NCBI GenBank assembly: GCA_963978895.1
Contig: OZ022240.1
Coordinates: 17,160,717-17,224,716, forward strand
Reading direction: 5' to 3'
Origin: Erpobdella octoculata
Lineage: Eukaryota; Annelida; Clitellata; Hirudinida; Erpobdellidae
DNA length: 64,000 nt
Below, piece by piece: positions 1 through 11,782 of this stretch. How positions within the stretch are numbered: the first letter of the stretch is position 1; each line of letters starts with the position of its first letter. The notes under the pieces are model-generated. The model had not been told where the DNA came from, did no database searches, and worked only from the letters and a program-made list of their open reading frames with translations. The position numbers were made by a program, and so were the translations under genes.

Positions 1-108
1 CGGTATACATTTTTTAATATAATAAAACATTCAAATTTGCTGGTATTATATATTTTTTCAAGGTTAGTTAATTATTCAGTTTAAGCCAAAGTATTCCTAT
101 TTCCTTGT

Positions 109-812
109 TTATAAAACAACTTTGGCAAACCTTTTTGAAGGAGGTCCCCCCTCTTGTATTCCATCAACTTTTAACAGTTTTTCTTGCAGTTCCAATAAGT
201 TTTCTAACGTTTCTTCAAGAGTTCTTTTTGCTGCAAATTAAATTCTTTATAATGCTAGCAGTAAACCACTATCAGTATAAAAATTTTCAGAATTATAATT
301 TTTTTCCAGTTTCGCCAAATTTAGGGACAACGACAGTTTTTAAAAACATCACAAACATACCAGTGTTTACAAGTTTGTTGAATGGTTTTTTAATTGTTTT
401 CTTAAACTGGTCATACATTTCAAGTTGCGGTAGTCTGTTGACACTCATCAATATCTCCTGCTGCACTATTCTTGTAGCCATCAATGAGTCATACAATTCT
501 GCAAATCCAAGAATAATAATTGAGGCTCTAAAACTGATCTGTATTGAACAAAAATAGTAGAGATTAGCACCAACCGAACTGTGAAACAATTGGATGCTGT
601 GCTAGAAGTGCATTTTTCTTGTCTGCTTTTGTAACGTTTGGCTCTGAAAAAATATTGCAAGTGTAAATTTCACTTATAATAATTCACTTAAAACCACTAA
701 AACACTTATTAAATATAAACCAGATGTTACTTTGAGCTTCTTCGTTCTCATCATCAGACGACTCAGATAAATTTTCAATATCATCACCTTCAAATGACTC
801 ATTAGCATCCAT
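109..812 (-). CDS. AATF: AATF/Che-1-like nucleolar protein, partial (four exons)
   Basis: Partial gene reading leftward out of the window. Exons: 731-812, 575-643, 361-498 and one from 230 down to at least 109. Each has an ag acceptor and the three internal junctions have gt donors (gtaaca, gttggt, gtatgt); all are phase 1, so the frame is continuous. The first exon is acidic (MDANESFEGDD, SESSDDENEE). The next two give ELYDSLMATRIVQQ and SVNRLPQ, matching the [LW]DxLLExRIxLQK...NxLPQ core of the AATF leucine-zipper domain, and the last gives LENLLELQEKLL, matching its following LQEELL helix. AATF proteins act in small-subunit rRNA processing and transcription; that role is family knowledge. 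A stop lies at 109-111, but the family carries a further C-terminal TRAUB domain, so a donor near 120-140 may lead to an exon outside the window. The ATG at the start of exon 1 directly follows an acceptor-like tract, so upstream exons are possible. Confidence 0.68.
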
Positions 813-1384
813 CTATAAAAATAATTAAAGAATAAAACAATAAAAAGTCAATAAGCAAATGTTTTAAATAATATTTTATTTTTAATAGAAAAATTCTCAT
901 TAAGTGATTGTTTGTAGTCTATCTGTAATAAAATGCATCTCAACCAATCAATCGATGTCCAACTATAGCCGCTATTTATATATTGTAATTAAGCATCTGT
1001 CTCCCGTAATCGCTATCCCAATATCAATCGGGATTTCAAAACGATACGGGAGATCCCATATCGCTATTAAAACGATACAGCCTGTGGGGGAAGTCTCGTA
1101 TCGAAATAAAATAGCGAGACTTACTTTCTCCCTTTCTTTTTTTACCTCTTCCTCATTAATTTCTATAAGGCAGGAAGGAAGACCACGTGTTTGGCTTGCC
1201 CGCCCCCCCGAGTAGCTACAACCTACACTGTGCCTCTGGGTTTTTTCCTCCTCTTTCTCTGCTTTCTCTTTTGCCGATTTGACAGCCTGGATTCGAGTCC
1301 TACTTTGGGCCATTTATATTTGCATTATTTCTGTGGTGGATTTTAAGCCATCCAAATTTCATATATATGTGGCTCGTAAAACAT
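813..1384. other. Non-coding spacer with a dispersed repeat fragment
   Basis: No gene recognised. Reading frames here are open on both strands but show no family motif. About 1300-1370 (ttatttctgtggtgg...gccatccaaatttcata) resembles 50535-50575, so it is probably part of a dispersed repeat. 1130-1290, a pyrimidine-rich tract followed by a GC-rich patch, is loosely echoed at 33150-33320. Confidence 0.4.
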
Positions 1385-1755
1385 GTTAACACTATTTTGT
1401 TACAACCTTAACCCTAACCCTAATTATCATAATGTTTAAACTAGTGGTTACTTTTCATCGTGTTTATAGCTACGCACTGGCTACGGATCCGGCCGTGCTG
1501 GACCTATAACTATTATTTTTCGGGGTCTGTCAATTGATAAAAAAATAAAAATGAACGTAAATTTTATTTTTTTAATTTAAATTAATTTATATTATTATTA
1601 ATTATATTTAAATTAAAATTATTAATATTAAAAACAAAATTTGGATCCGTAGCCAGTGCGTTGCTATAAACAAAACACGGTTTATTTATCTACGTTATCG
1701 AAGTACACTGGCAGCTGAAATATTCTAAAAAATATTTAAAAATCATAAACAAACA

Positions 1756-3186
1756 ATGTCGTTAAGAGTGGGTGATAGTTTCAGTTCTTACACAGAATTA
1801 GAGAACAGAATTGCAACATATGAAAACATATGTAAGTAAACCAAGTTGCAGTATCGAGAACCAGTACATGGAGATACTTACACCTTTTTCATTTTCATTT
1901 GTGAAAACCCAATTAATGAAATCAAGAATCCTTGAGGTGCAAGTTGAATCAGAAACTGTTAAAGGAAATATTGGGGGAAAATGGAAACACTGAATGAAAA
2001 CAGTTGTGTTTGTTCATTTACCAAAACAATGAATCTACCATGCAAACACATGTTTGCAAGTAGAAGAGCAAAAGGGATACCAATTTTCTCTTATTGGAAT
2101 TGGTGATAGATGGCTAAAACAGCAAGTTCAGCAATCACATCGAATTTTTCAGAGCTCAAACAAAAAAGGCAGTCATCTGGGAGTGGGTGTTATAAGTAAT
2201 AGACCACTGTCAAATGTGGAAAAGTTTTGGCGTGCTGATCGGCAACTCAAACATTTAGCTGAGCTAACAACGGAAGGGGGGATGGCTCAGTTTGACTTCA
2301 GGATGAAAGTTCTTGAAGATCTAGCAAAAATATGGAGTACCAACCGTGAGGCAATGGTAGTACCAGTTGAAAGTGATGAAAATTTTAATGAAGGACCAAC
2401 CAATTTGCTAGTAAACACTATTAATCAAGTCCAAAACGAAGAGGTTCTAGTAGAAAAAACAGATGAAAATTTTAACCAAATAAAACAGGTTTCTAATAAT
2501 GCCAATGATGAACAAGTAGACATTCTGCCAGAACCTGTACAACCGGAAACAGACTATGCCAATGATGAACAATTAGACATTCCACCAGCAGCTTAACAAC
2601 CGGAAACAAAGATTACCAAACTGATATTGCCAAATAAGATTAGTTTCAGAGGACGGCCCAAGCAAAAGGAAAGAAAAACAGCCAGGGGATTGAAAAAACA
2701 ACAAAAAGATATTTGTTTGCCATTTTTAAAGAAATCAGTCGATCAAAAAATTCATTGTAAGTAAATTTTTCGCTTTTGCTACTTTTTAGCCATTTCTATT
2801 TCATTCTAATTATACATTTTCAGTGTTACTTAGTTACTTGGGCGTTTGCTGATAGGAGGGAGACCGGAAGACATCTCACCCAATTTGCCAGCTGATGTCA
2901 CAGATATGAACCTTGAAGTTAAAGATCTTCCGGCATCACTTCTAAACGAAATAGTAGTCCTCGAAATTGTTAAACCTTATATAACTAGCCAAGAATGGAA
3001 AAAACTACATGCATCTATTAAAAAAGGAAAAAAATGAATATTTGGTATTGCCGTCACTATATTAAAAACACTGATACAGAAAACTGTATTGAGTGCAACA
3101 GCTGCTTAGAATGGTACCATTTTAGCTGTGCTGGATTAACCAAAAAATCCAAAAAAGAATGGTTTTGTTATACATGTTGGAGCTGA
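1756..3186 (+). pseudogene. SWIM zinc-finger / PHD-finger transposase remnant (ZSWIM3/Mutator-like)
   Basis: Broken coding sequence. It starts at ATG 1756 (MSLRVGDSFSSYTELENRI), like the N-terminus of ZSWIM3-type proteins, then jumps to a C-terminal segment with a SWIM motif CVCSFTKTMNLPCKHMFAS (about 2008-2070; C-x-C...C-x-H). After a frameshift follow DRW and a helical stretch at 2230-2360, then a RGRPKQKE basic motif near 2650. Another open segment (2846-3037) is followed by a PHD-like finger (3034-3186: CIECNSCLEWYHFSC ... WFCYTC). The stop of the 2846 frame and the ATG of the PHD frame overlap as ATGA; in a decayed gene this is best read as a frameshift. The catalytic DDE core is missing, so this is a deletion derivative. 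Confidence 0.6.
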
Positions 3187-3603
3187 TATAAACAATTTTC
3201 GATATTTTTTTACTTTAATAAATTTATATCATACTATTATTGTTGTCTTGTATTTTATTTCATCCCAATACCATTGAAAAATGTATGTCACTGACGGACC
3301 CTGAAAAATAATAGTTATCGGTCCTTCACTGACGTATCCCGAAAAAAATTAATTAGGGTCCCGTCACTGATCAAAATAACCATAGATAATAGTATCTATG
3401 ACTAATGTAATGCTATCGAAAATGTAAATCAAACTTTTTTTAAATAAAAATTAATTCAAATTTTGTTTTTAATATTAATAATTTTAATTTTAAAAAAATA
3501 AAATTTACGTTCATTTTTATTTTTTTATCAATTGACGGACCCCGAAAAATAATAGCTATAGGTCCAGCACTGCCGGATCCGTAGCCAGTGCGTTATAGCT
3601 AAG

Positions 3604-3686
3604 TATAGCCGAGAATGTATTAATCCTTCACACATCGGGCCGTTTGTGTGAAAGATTACCACACTATGTTTTCTTTTAATAAAAAG

Positions 3687-3718
<32 letters not shown>

Positions 3719-3785
3719 TGGTAATAATTCACATAAACGGCCCGCTGTGTAAAAGATTAATACATTCTCAATTCTCGGCTATAAT
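3604..3785. repeat. Palindromic MITE-like insertion in the MULE right arm
   Basis: Two arms of about 60 bases (tatagccgagaatgtattaa ... and its inverse ending gttctcggctata) flank an AT core with (TA)n at 3688-3714. Both arms contain cggcccg/cgggccg and a tgtgtgaaagatta block. The element separates two parts of the MULE inverted end that are contiguous on the left side, so it inserted later. Confidence 0.6.
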
Positions 3786-3860
3786 TAGCTATAAACACGA
3801 TGAATAGTGATAATTAGGCCATTAAGATTAGGGTTGTAACAAAATACGACTATTTTATCA

Positions 3861-5831
3861 GAAGATTCGGGCCGGGCCGTTTATGTGAAAGATATTCATT
3901 TGATAGATTCTGAAAAACCCATAAAAGCAGGCAAATTTTTGCGCTATGAAAAACCATAAAAGCAAAAACCATTCTCGCCCAGCTCTGAGCGTTTCAACTT
4001 TGCAACCGCCTACCATAACGTTTTTCATTTAATTATTTAATTTTAATTGCACATGGCTTGGCAAAAAGAAGAGCACCGGCCAATTTCAATAAGCTATAAT
4101 TAAACTGACTGCTATAAAGAAACCTAATTGCAAACCTTTGGCGTTAACAAATTTCTTATTAAAAACTATTAAAAATAAACTCTTTTTGAATTGAAAGATT
4201 AAAAGCTTTTTTAAACAGTCCACGATTAATAATTCCGTGAGAGCGAAGATAGAAAATCAACAACGAACTATAGAAAATGGAAAATATCTGTGAAAATAAA
4301 AGTGTTATCGCTGAATGGAACTAAATATAAGAAAACAATATAAAAGTGTTTTTAAGCAATTAATAATTTGTAACCAATTTTTTTTAAATTTCTTATATTA
4401 ACTTCACAGCCGGTCCTGCTTGAATGTTTGCAAACCTTGATAGTGAAATTTAACTAACTTCCCGTCATACAATCAAGCTGACATTTGAAATCATAGACTT
4501 ATTTATTATTAACTAGAGATAGCCCGTCAAAAAAGACGATTTTTTTTTTAAATCCCATTATATAATATTTTGCGATTGTAGCGTTACGTTTTTGGATCTT
4601 TATACAGACATTGTACAATTGCATAATAACCTTTATTACACGCCTGCGCGCACTTATTTTTATCAACTGCTAACTGCTGACCACTGCGGCCGTTGTGAAC
4701 TTAAAACATTTCTGTATTCGATCGATTTATGACCAACGCTATTGAACGCCATAGAAATAGCACCATATAAATAAACAAAACGGATTGATTGATTTAGGTA
4801 GTTTATATACTTTTGCCAATTGTGATATTTTTTCTTCGCTTAGGGGGACTGAATGGACCACAATTTCATGAAATGCGCTTAAAAATTCACAATACATTTA
4901 TTAACATTGATTTTGTAAATATATTAATGAAAAATGTATCCTACTATCCGTGAGAATGTCTGCCTCGTAATTTTGTTTTCCTTGCTGACTTTTATGACAG
5001 TTCTGATGCATTAAAAAAACCCAATGGGGCCCACATTTACGCCAAGAGGTCTCTTTTTAAAGTCAGGAAAGAATGACCGCCATCTTGTTCACTTCAAAAT
5101 TTGCAAAACAACAAAGTCTGATTTTCTCATTAATGATTCCTGCGGATGTCCATAAACATTGAGTGTTATGACAACGACTGAGAACAGATAAAAAATATTG
5201 ATTTAAGGAAATTCTCTAAATTTTATTTAGTGGCAACAATTAGAGACGTTTCCGTGCTTTCCATCCACTCCTGCGTTAATGAAATCCTGATTGTTAGAAC
5301 ATTACAGCTCATGGATACAGCAAAGTTCAGGTGGTAGTTAAAGCAGTATAATTAAACAGCTCAAGTTAGTTGGTACATCTATTGAACATGTTTTAGCCAG
5401 GAGTGTTATTTGGATAAAACAAGGGGACAAAAGAGATACTGAAGAATTTTGTGAGAAATATTTGGAATAAGTATCTACGACTACCTGAACTCCAATCATC
5501 AGCTATTTTGGAGGCAAAAATGTTTCTGCCATCATTCACATAACGAATGATGACTTTTGTGAGATCCTGCAGTTGAGTGGCCTGAGCCTTTTTAGAAACA
5601 ACTTTTTTTTTTAAATTGTTTTACTTGACTTGCCAGTGAAGGCTTGAGAAACCTTTCACAAAGTTGTTTTTACCGCTGCTAACTATATTTTTTGTGTATT
5701 GAAACCAAATTTCCAATTTAGATTTTTTTAAACCGACAACTTATTGTATTGTATTATTATTATTAAATTTGCATTATTATATATTGTTCTAGTGATTTTT
5801 GCTTAATCCTATTACAATACTCAGTTAATCC
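3861..5831. other. No recognisable gene
   Basis: AT-rich DNA without a convincing reading frame. A possible Helitron 3' end in reverse orientation lies at 4513-4540: CTAG preceded by A, then a short cgtc/gacg hairpin on the inner side. No matching 5' end was found. Confidence 0.35.
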
Positions 5832-5980
5832 TTGCACGTGTTGGCTATATCTTTTTGTTTTGAAAAAACGATAAAAATGCTGTCAGCATTGGAGGATAGT
5901 AAGAATTTTGAGCAAATAGCAAATGATGCAGCACTATATGCCTTAAACCAATCTACCTGCACTAGACGGACATTTGTTAA

Positions 5981-7472
5981 CCCGTTTAGGTCCAAAACTT
6001 TATTAATTAGATTTTTATTATTTTTTTTTATTTCTAAGTTACTTGCTTATGTTTTAACAGATTTATTTTTAATTATTTTTTATTTGAAAGAAAACTCTGA
6101 AAATTCACTATGCTCGTTTTTCGAACGGTGGTCGTATAGACTACTGAAAACGACAAAATGTTTAAAAGTCAATTTCTTTTTTTTCCAACGCAAACAATTA
6201 TAATATTAATTTTAGGCTATAAACAGAAAAGCTAAAAACACATTTCTGACTTTATCAGTAACACAGTTCAATAAAATCCAAAAATTTAACATTCAATAAA
6301 TCAGTCAAGCAGTTCATGATAGTCGTTTCAGAACCGGAGTGTGCGGAAAGCACCAAAACAATTCCGATGAAGTCGTTTGCCGCACTTGGCCCACATGTAC
6401 AGTGTTTTGCCACAATTTTCCAGCTTGTAGCGACCTACTGTTTTCACCTTTTCCAGATCGTGACCATGGCCAGTTGCTGAATCTTCCCTATCGTTTTGTG
6501 TCTTCAACCGTGCATGAATTCATTTTATCGGTATAAAACAACCTAAACAGCCTATATGGGGTTTATCAAGCAAAGCACCATTGTGGTGTTTCAAACTCGT
6601 TATATATAGACTGTTTTAAAAGTGGCTATTCAAATTACTCTTTTTGGTCCAAGTGCATTTCAATCGTTTTTGGCGTTTTGGTTGCCGCGGCATTGAACTG
6701 ACCGTATTTGCGACCTACATTTCTTCACCCAAAGAACCGACACAGTCTAATCTCATCCCATCATTAGTATAATCAACTTCTACCTTCCCGGATATATTAC
6801 AAAGAATAACATTTCTTCTTCGTTTGCTTATTCATCAGTCACGTGTTATGATGCGCCGGGCGGAAGAATGACAAGTATGTCAACCTCAATGCTATCATCA
6901 TCATCAAGAATTAGTTCCATAGCTTCTTTCAACGTGAAAAAACATTCTTTTTGACGCTTTTCATTTTTAAACTTTATAAACATTTCATTCGAGGAATGAA
7001 ATTTGCAAAAAACACTATCAGCAATTCAACCACTGCACAACTATAAGCTGAATGAACTAGTTTCGACTTGTTCGCATAAAGTACTCTATACGCCCAACGA
7101 TCGTAGAACGAGCATGACTCATACATGTTCAGATTGTGGGTTAGTGTAAACACAATAAAATTTAATTAACGTTGCTGTTTACTTTTGAGTACATTTTCTT
7201 TCGATATTTCAAACTTTTGTTATGATAACTCTCATGAAATTAGCATAATAAATTTTTAAAGTAATATCGGTCGAAAACCTTGAAAATGCTCATATTCTAA
7301 CCCAGATTAAACTACTTAATACGAATAAAAAAATTATTTAAAAAATTTTATACAGTGTATTGAAGCTTTCTTAACATAAAAAAAAACTTTTAACAGAAAA
7401 AAAATTTCAGCTTAATTTTATGCAACGCCAAAAATAAGTGCGTTCGTAAAACGTACGATGGTCTAAAACGGG
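5981..7472 (-). mobile_element. piggyBac-like element with TTAA duplication
   Basis: The element begins CCCGTTTAGG and ends TCTAAAACGGG, is flanked by TTAA at 5977-5980 and 7473-7476, and is about 1.49 kb. CCC/GGG ends plus TTAA duplication are diagnostic of the piggyBac superfamily. Internal minus-strand pieces match the two ends of a piggyBac transposase with the middle missing, so it cannot move on its own. Confidence 0.85.
6330..6983 (-). pseudogene. piggyBac transposase remnant (N-terminus and Cys-rich C-terminus)
   Basis: From ATG 6983 the minus strand reads an acidic N-terminus (LILDDDDSIEVDI...ILPPG) to a stop at 6846-6848, like the acidic ...PP... start of PGBD proteins, followed by TDE and NEEE residues in the same frame. 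Near 6430-6330 the minus strand gives CGK..YMWAKCGKRLHRNCF, the C-terminal Cys/His zinc-binding module of piggyBac transposases. The central DDD catalytic region is not recognisable. The domain order is as expected, so this is an internally deleted, mutated copy. Confidence 0.7.
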
Positions 7473-7673
7473 TTAACACCTACCGACCTACGATTGCCCG
7501 TGGGTCACATGATAGAAGCATTGAAGGCATTCAAACTGCAGGCAGATGCAAAAGAAAAAATTCTCTTAGATAAAATCAACATGCTCAGCAAAAGGGCAAA
7601 CACAAATCTGGAAATTAACTGGTAAAAGGTTTAACCTGCTGAAACTCTGCCTGAAGATTTCCTAGTAAAAAGT

Positions 7674-8131
7674 ATGGAATCTACCATAACAGATCAAAAC
7701 AAAATCAATAGGACATCGAAACAGAAAACCAAATCCCAAGTTTCCTGGGCTGATAGAGTAAATGAAAATAAAAAACTTATGGTCGAGAATGTTCCTGATT
7801 TAGAAGTTGTGCAATGCCGTAAGAGAAAAACTAAAAAGAGAACAAGGAGAATAATGAGTAAAATAAAACAAAAAGAGACCTTAATAAAAGCCTCAAAGGA
7901 GTTTATTAAGAAGAAAGTCTGCTACCTGGAAAATATTTCTCCTTGCTCGGTGGGCACCATTGAAGAACATCTAAGCAAAATAAATGTCAACTTCATAACA
8001 TGCTACCCAGTTTTCAAAAATTCAGAATCCTCTGGCAACCCTAATCCTAATTTGGAACTCAACGATGACAATGACAAAACTGACTCAGTGGATAAAACAA
8101 GGAGCAGAGATGAAATCTCTCTACTAACTGA
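7674..8131 (+). CDS. LINE ORF1 protein, N-terminal part (interrupted)
   Basis: Reads MESTITDQNK... with a SWADRV motif, a Lys/Arg-rich segment (about residues 45-75) and a C-terminal fold around NISPCSVGTIEEHLSKINVN / FITCYPVF, resembling the RRM-like nucleic-acid-binding ORF1 products of invertebrate non-LTR elements. The frame is cut at 8131 by a hAT insertion. It resumes at 9401 (MSFFSRICISS...) after one TSD copy and again at 11338 (WPRYVVVRGF...) after a second hAT, ending at the stop near 11419. Assignment as ORF1 rests on its position directly before an endonuclease-RT ORF in the same orientation. Confidence 0.6.
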
Positions 8132-8236
8132 CAGTGGCTTCTATCCCCCCCAAGTGGCCGGGCTCAATTCCCCCCCTATGTAGCTAAGCTTTCCCCCCCT
8201 CCTCCAGGTTGCGACCGCCATTATTTTTAGTATTTC

Positions 8237-8302
<66 letters not shown>

Positions 8303-9392
8303 CAGAAAATCAACACACGTTAATATTGAAAAAATCATTTAAAACTATAAATCTAAATCTAAATTTATTTAATTAAAAGTTTCTTTAGCGGTTTTGATGT
8401 TGCAGCAAATCTATCAATGATTTTATCTACAGGAATGTTTTCCAAAATGTCTTTTTCTGAGGCAAGTATTAATAATGAAGAGAACCAATCATCCAACATT
8501 GAGGTCCTTAACAATTTTAATGGTTATATAAACGTCCGGGGAACGAACATTATCCGCCGGACGTTCCCCATGTGAAAATTTGCAAAATATAATAAGAACT
8601 ACTAGACTTAATTTTTAACTATTAACTATAATTATCAGTAAAAAATAGTTTTAATGGAATTTCCGAGATGGAATGGAAAATGTCCTACATTCAATACGGC
8701 TGTGTATGTATGTATGTATATATGTTTGTGTAAATGCTAAAACTTTTCGTAACTCTGTAAGTTGGCGCAGAAATAGCAAAACCACAAAAATATGTGTTGA
8801 TGTTTAAAAATCCGTCTCAATTGTTCAAAATTATTTCTTTTACAATGATAAGGTAAGCTAACCTAGTGCATTTAAAAGCGTGATGCTTTCGACAATGCTC
8901 CATCCATTTATCAGATCGAACCAGGTTCCCGCAGGCTAACTCGCAACAACGTAACTTAAACTTGGATTTTTCTCGCGGCATACTCTTTTCTTTAACAAAG
9001 TAAACAAATTGTGAACAAGAAGGAGTCAAAAAGAGTCAAGTTTATTTTATATAGCCGTCATCAGTCGTAGAACTTATCAGCATTCATGGGCTTCAGCATA
9101 AATTATGTTCCATGTCCATTCGGTTGCGGCTACATCGTGAAGCGTATTAGATGAGCTATATGAAAGATAAGATGGACATTAAATGTTAATTAACGAATCT
9201 CGAGTCAACGTTGAGAAGCCACACGACGTCTCACGACTCTCACGTCATTTAGATATATTCTTTAGGTTCAATCGAAATTTCGAAATGGATGGATTTTTAA
9301 ACTTTTTTCCTTACCCCCTTTTATTTTTTTCTTCCCCCCCTGTTTTTTGCCGGGCGAAGCTGCGCCCGGCTGTATAAGGATAGAAGCCACTG
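8132..9392 (-). mobile_element. hAT element 1, deletion derivative, perfect 8-bp TSD
   Basis: Terminal inverted repeat CAGTGGCTTCTATCC is perfect over 15 bases at both ends (8132 and, inverted, ending 9392). The flanks are identical 8-bp copies CTAACTGA (8124-8131 and 9393-9400). Both features define hAT elements. The 1.26-kb interior has (TA)n at 8243-8300 and two transposase fragments on the minus strand. Just inside the right end is an 8-bp-stem hairpin, gccgggcg/cgcccggc (about 9349-9370). Confidence 0.92.
8375..9029 (-). pseudogene. hAT-1 transposase remnant (zinc finger plus C-terminus)
   Basis: The minus strand first gives a BED-like finger (about 8970-8870: C...C...W.EHCRKHH) in an open segment starting at 9029. 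Further on (8522-8375) it gives ILENIPVDKIIDRFAA, typical of the C-terminal dimerisation tail of hAT transposases. Catalytic and RNase-H-like regions are absent. The fragments are in correct order and enclosed by one TIR pair, so this is an internal deletion. Confidence 0.65.
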
Positions 9393-9467
9393 CTAACTGA
9401 TATGAGTTTTTTTTCCAGAATTTGCATTTCATCTGAAACAACGACCAATATGTTCAGCCTTAATAAC

Positions 9468-11329
9468 CAGGGTCGTAACCAGGAATTTGAAAGGAGGGGG
9501 GGCGAAGAGCTTTGGGAGGGGGCACTGTATACATTTTCTGTTCACCTAAGTTGCCAATTCGAGTGGTTTGACCCTCAAAATGTGCTCCACGCAAAAAAAA
9601 CAGGTTAAGCGATTAAAATTTGAATCTTATTCTAAAATATTTAATTAAATTTGAAAATATTCTGAATCAACATAAAAACTTCGTGAACCATGTAAATAAA
9701 ACGATAACACAACATTTAAAAACAATTATAATTTACAAAGAAAAACTTTATAAAAAAATCCGCGTGATAGTGGAGAAATTGCTCTCGCACGCAGCAGTCG
9801 ACACACCGATGGTGATTGCTCCGGCATAAAGCTGATACATATTTGGAAATGCATCACGGTACTGCAGCATTGCATATGTTGCATCTTCCAACGACGAATT
9901 TGGCTGGAATTTGTTACGGCACAGTCGCATTGCAATAAGCAATTCGTCAGCGAGGGCATCTTGGTCCAGGCAAAGGAGCTGGCTGAGTGGTTCCAAGCAC
10001 TTCTCAACAAGAAAGTTCTCGGATGATGGAACGAAGGATTTTACAGCTTGAAAAAAGCCAAGTTGGACTCGCCAAATCGGTGGTATATTTCAAAATGGAC
10101 AGAATCTATGATGTTGTAGAAAGCACGCTTCATGAGCTCGCGTGAAGTAACTTCAGAACCAATAACATGGTAATGACCCAAAGTGGAAGTGATCACAGAG
10201 CCATTCAGCCAGGTGCTCTGAACTCGCTTGCGCTTCACTGACACTACATGATCATCCTTATTCGATGGAGAGCCAGCAGCATCTACCATTTGATCAAAAA
10301 CCTTTGCAGACTGCAAAGCAAAAAGGCTCTTTTTAGCTGTGAAATCAGTTCCATACCAAGAGACACATTGGACGAGCGGCTTTGCAACAAAGCATTGACC
10401 GGTGAAAGCAAGCTCAGTATTGTGACAAAAGCATTTGAAAAAAAAAACAATTTCAGACTTGGAAACTTTGTTGAGCAGCCCCGCTGCTTCAACCGACTCA
10501 TCAGCCAGAGCTTTTTCTAAGTTGGCAACAATTTTCGAGGGTCTGCGAAATTGTTGTTTTTGATAACTATTGCCAATTAATAAGGACCAGTCCATCTTTG
10601 AGCAAGTAACCGCTTCATTGTGCCACTTCCATATGTGTTAGTCACACAATTTTGGCGGAAAAACACATATAATTGCTGAAAAAGTTTTTAACCTTTGTCT
10701 CTGATTCTATAGCGTGCGCAACCACGAGATGGAGTTGGCGATTATAGCAGTGCACGTACGGAATTGGCGGCCACCTCACTTTCCGCCGCTCATTACACTG
10801 GATCCGTCATAACATTGACTCAGAATTCAAGCAGGGTCCAGCTGCTGAGCCTGAAGCTCTGTGAGCAACGAACGTGTCAGGCTTTTAGCATCTAAGTCAC
10901 TAGCCTTGATCATTGAGATCATGTGCTCTACTGCCATTTCACCACGCACATAGCGAATGACAATCGACATATCATCGTCATTGCACTGATCTCGAGCTTC
11001 GTCGCACTTGATCAAATACCAGCTAATGTCAAAATCTTTACATTCTTCGACAATCAAAACGTATACCATATGTACCATCAATTCGATAACCTCGACATGT
11101 ACTTGGCATTTTGAGGCATGTTTTGTGAAATCCTACACAATTAATCATCTTTCGCCATAGCAAATTCAAACAACTTATTAAATAAACCAACTACGTACAT
11201 TTGCTTCGGTGAACTGGACAGCAATACAAACAACTGGGGGGAGCTTGATTGAGCAATACAAACAACTGGAGGTGCCTGAACAAAACTGGGGGGCCTGGGC
11301 CCCCAGCCCCATAGCTGGTTACGGCCCTG
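9468..11329 (-). mobile_element. hAT element 2 with transposase remnant
   Basis: The left end CAGGGTCGTAACCAG (9468) and right end (inverted, ending 11329) CAGGGCCGTAACCAG match at 14 of 15 bases. Flanks TTAATAAC (9460-9467) and CTAATAAC (11330-11337) match at 7 of 8, a near-perfect hAT TSD. The 1.86-kb interior encodes a degraded transposase on the minus strand. Confidence 0.9.
9748..11081 (-). pseudogene. hAT-2 transposase pseudogene (ZMYM1/DUF4371-like)
   Basis: Minus-strand pieces in order: 11081-10827 (VEECKDFDIS...IVIRYVRGEMAVEHM...LDAKSLT), matching the DESKD...RYV...LDA part of DUF4371/ZMYM1-type hAT transposases; 10595-10041, an open middle segment with no clear motif; and 9996-9748 (AGAITIGVSTAACESNFSTI), the hAT dimerisation motif. 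The usual aspartate of the first motif reads E here (EECKD). Frames differ between pieces, so the gene is dead. Confidence 0.7.
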
Positions 11330-11417
11330 CTAATAACTGGCCTCGCTACGTCGTTGTCCGTGGTTTTTTAAACAAAACAACAAACAATAATGGAAGCTGC
11401 CACAGATTGAAATATTT

Positions 11418-11782
11418 TTGACTTATTTGAAAAAAAACAAAAATCAGTTTTTTCTTGATGCTCATGATCCTGATGTCAATTTTTTTAAATTCCTCAAGAT
11501 TATTTCCAAATATTATAATAACAAAGAATTGTCCAAATTTATTGAAACTTTACCTAAGAACTCCTTTGCTAATCGGCATATAAATTCACGTAGTATCTTT
11601 CATAAAGTTCCACCAGTCCTTGAAATCTTATGTGACAACACAAGAAATTTTTCTCGATGCTGCCTAGCTGAAACTTGGCTTTCGGAAGATACTGCTCCAT
11701 TAATAATTCTCCATGGATACTTATTTGTACACAGAAACAGAATAAATGGTAAAAAAGGAGGTGTGACTATTTTTATTAGAAA
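11418..11782 (+). pseudogene. LINE ORF2 endonuclease domain fragment
   Basis: An EEP-type (APE-like) endonuclease fragment: NSRSIFHKVP..LEIL, then LAETWLSED and GYLFVHRNR...GGVTIFIRN. This order (NxRSL, ETWL, GY..R, GGGV) is standard for CR1/jockey elements. The frame stops at 11782 where the Helitron block begins and resumes at 13337 with DLNFRVRDDLC, the expected next segment, before decaying. Confidence 0.75.

Larger units (their letters stand above)
1385..3860 (+). mobile_element. MULE-like transposon relic with long inverted ends
   Basis: A left arm (about 1385-1675) returns as its reverse complement at about 3430-3860. Shared blocks include ttttgttacaacc, catcgtgtttatagct, cactggctacggatcc and a long AT-rich stretch around aaaaatgaacgtaaatttta. 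The right arm is split by a palindromic insertion at 3604-3785. The left arm is itself palindromic: the cactggctacggatcc end recurs inverted at 1643-1660. The interior carries a broken SWIM/PHD transposase. The exact outer termini and target duplication could not be fixed by eye. Confidence 0.6.

Noticed and set aside
1405..1425. ttaaccctaaccctaa, telomere-like
   Set aside because: Only two units, inside the inverted end of a transposon whose other arm has a degenerate version; not a telomere.
3034..3037. ATGA stop-start overlap suggesting translational coupling
   Set aside because: The surrounding gene is a decayed transposase with other frameshifts; a simple frameshift is more likely.
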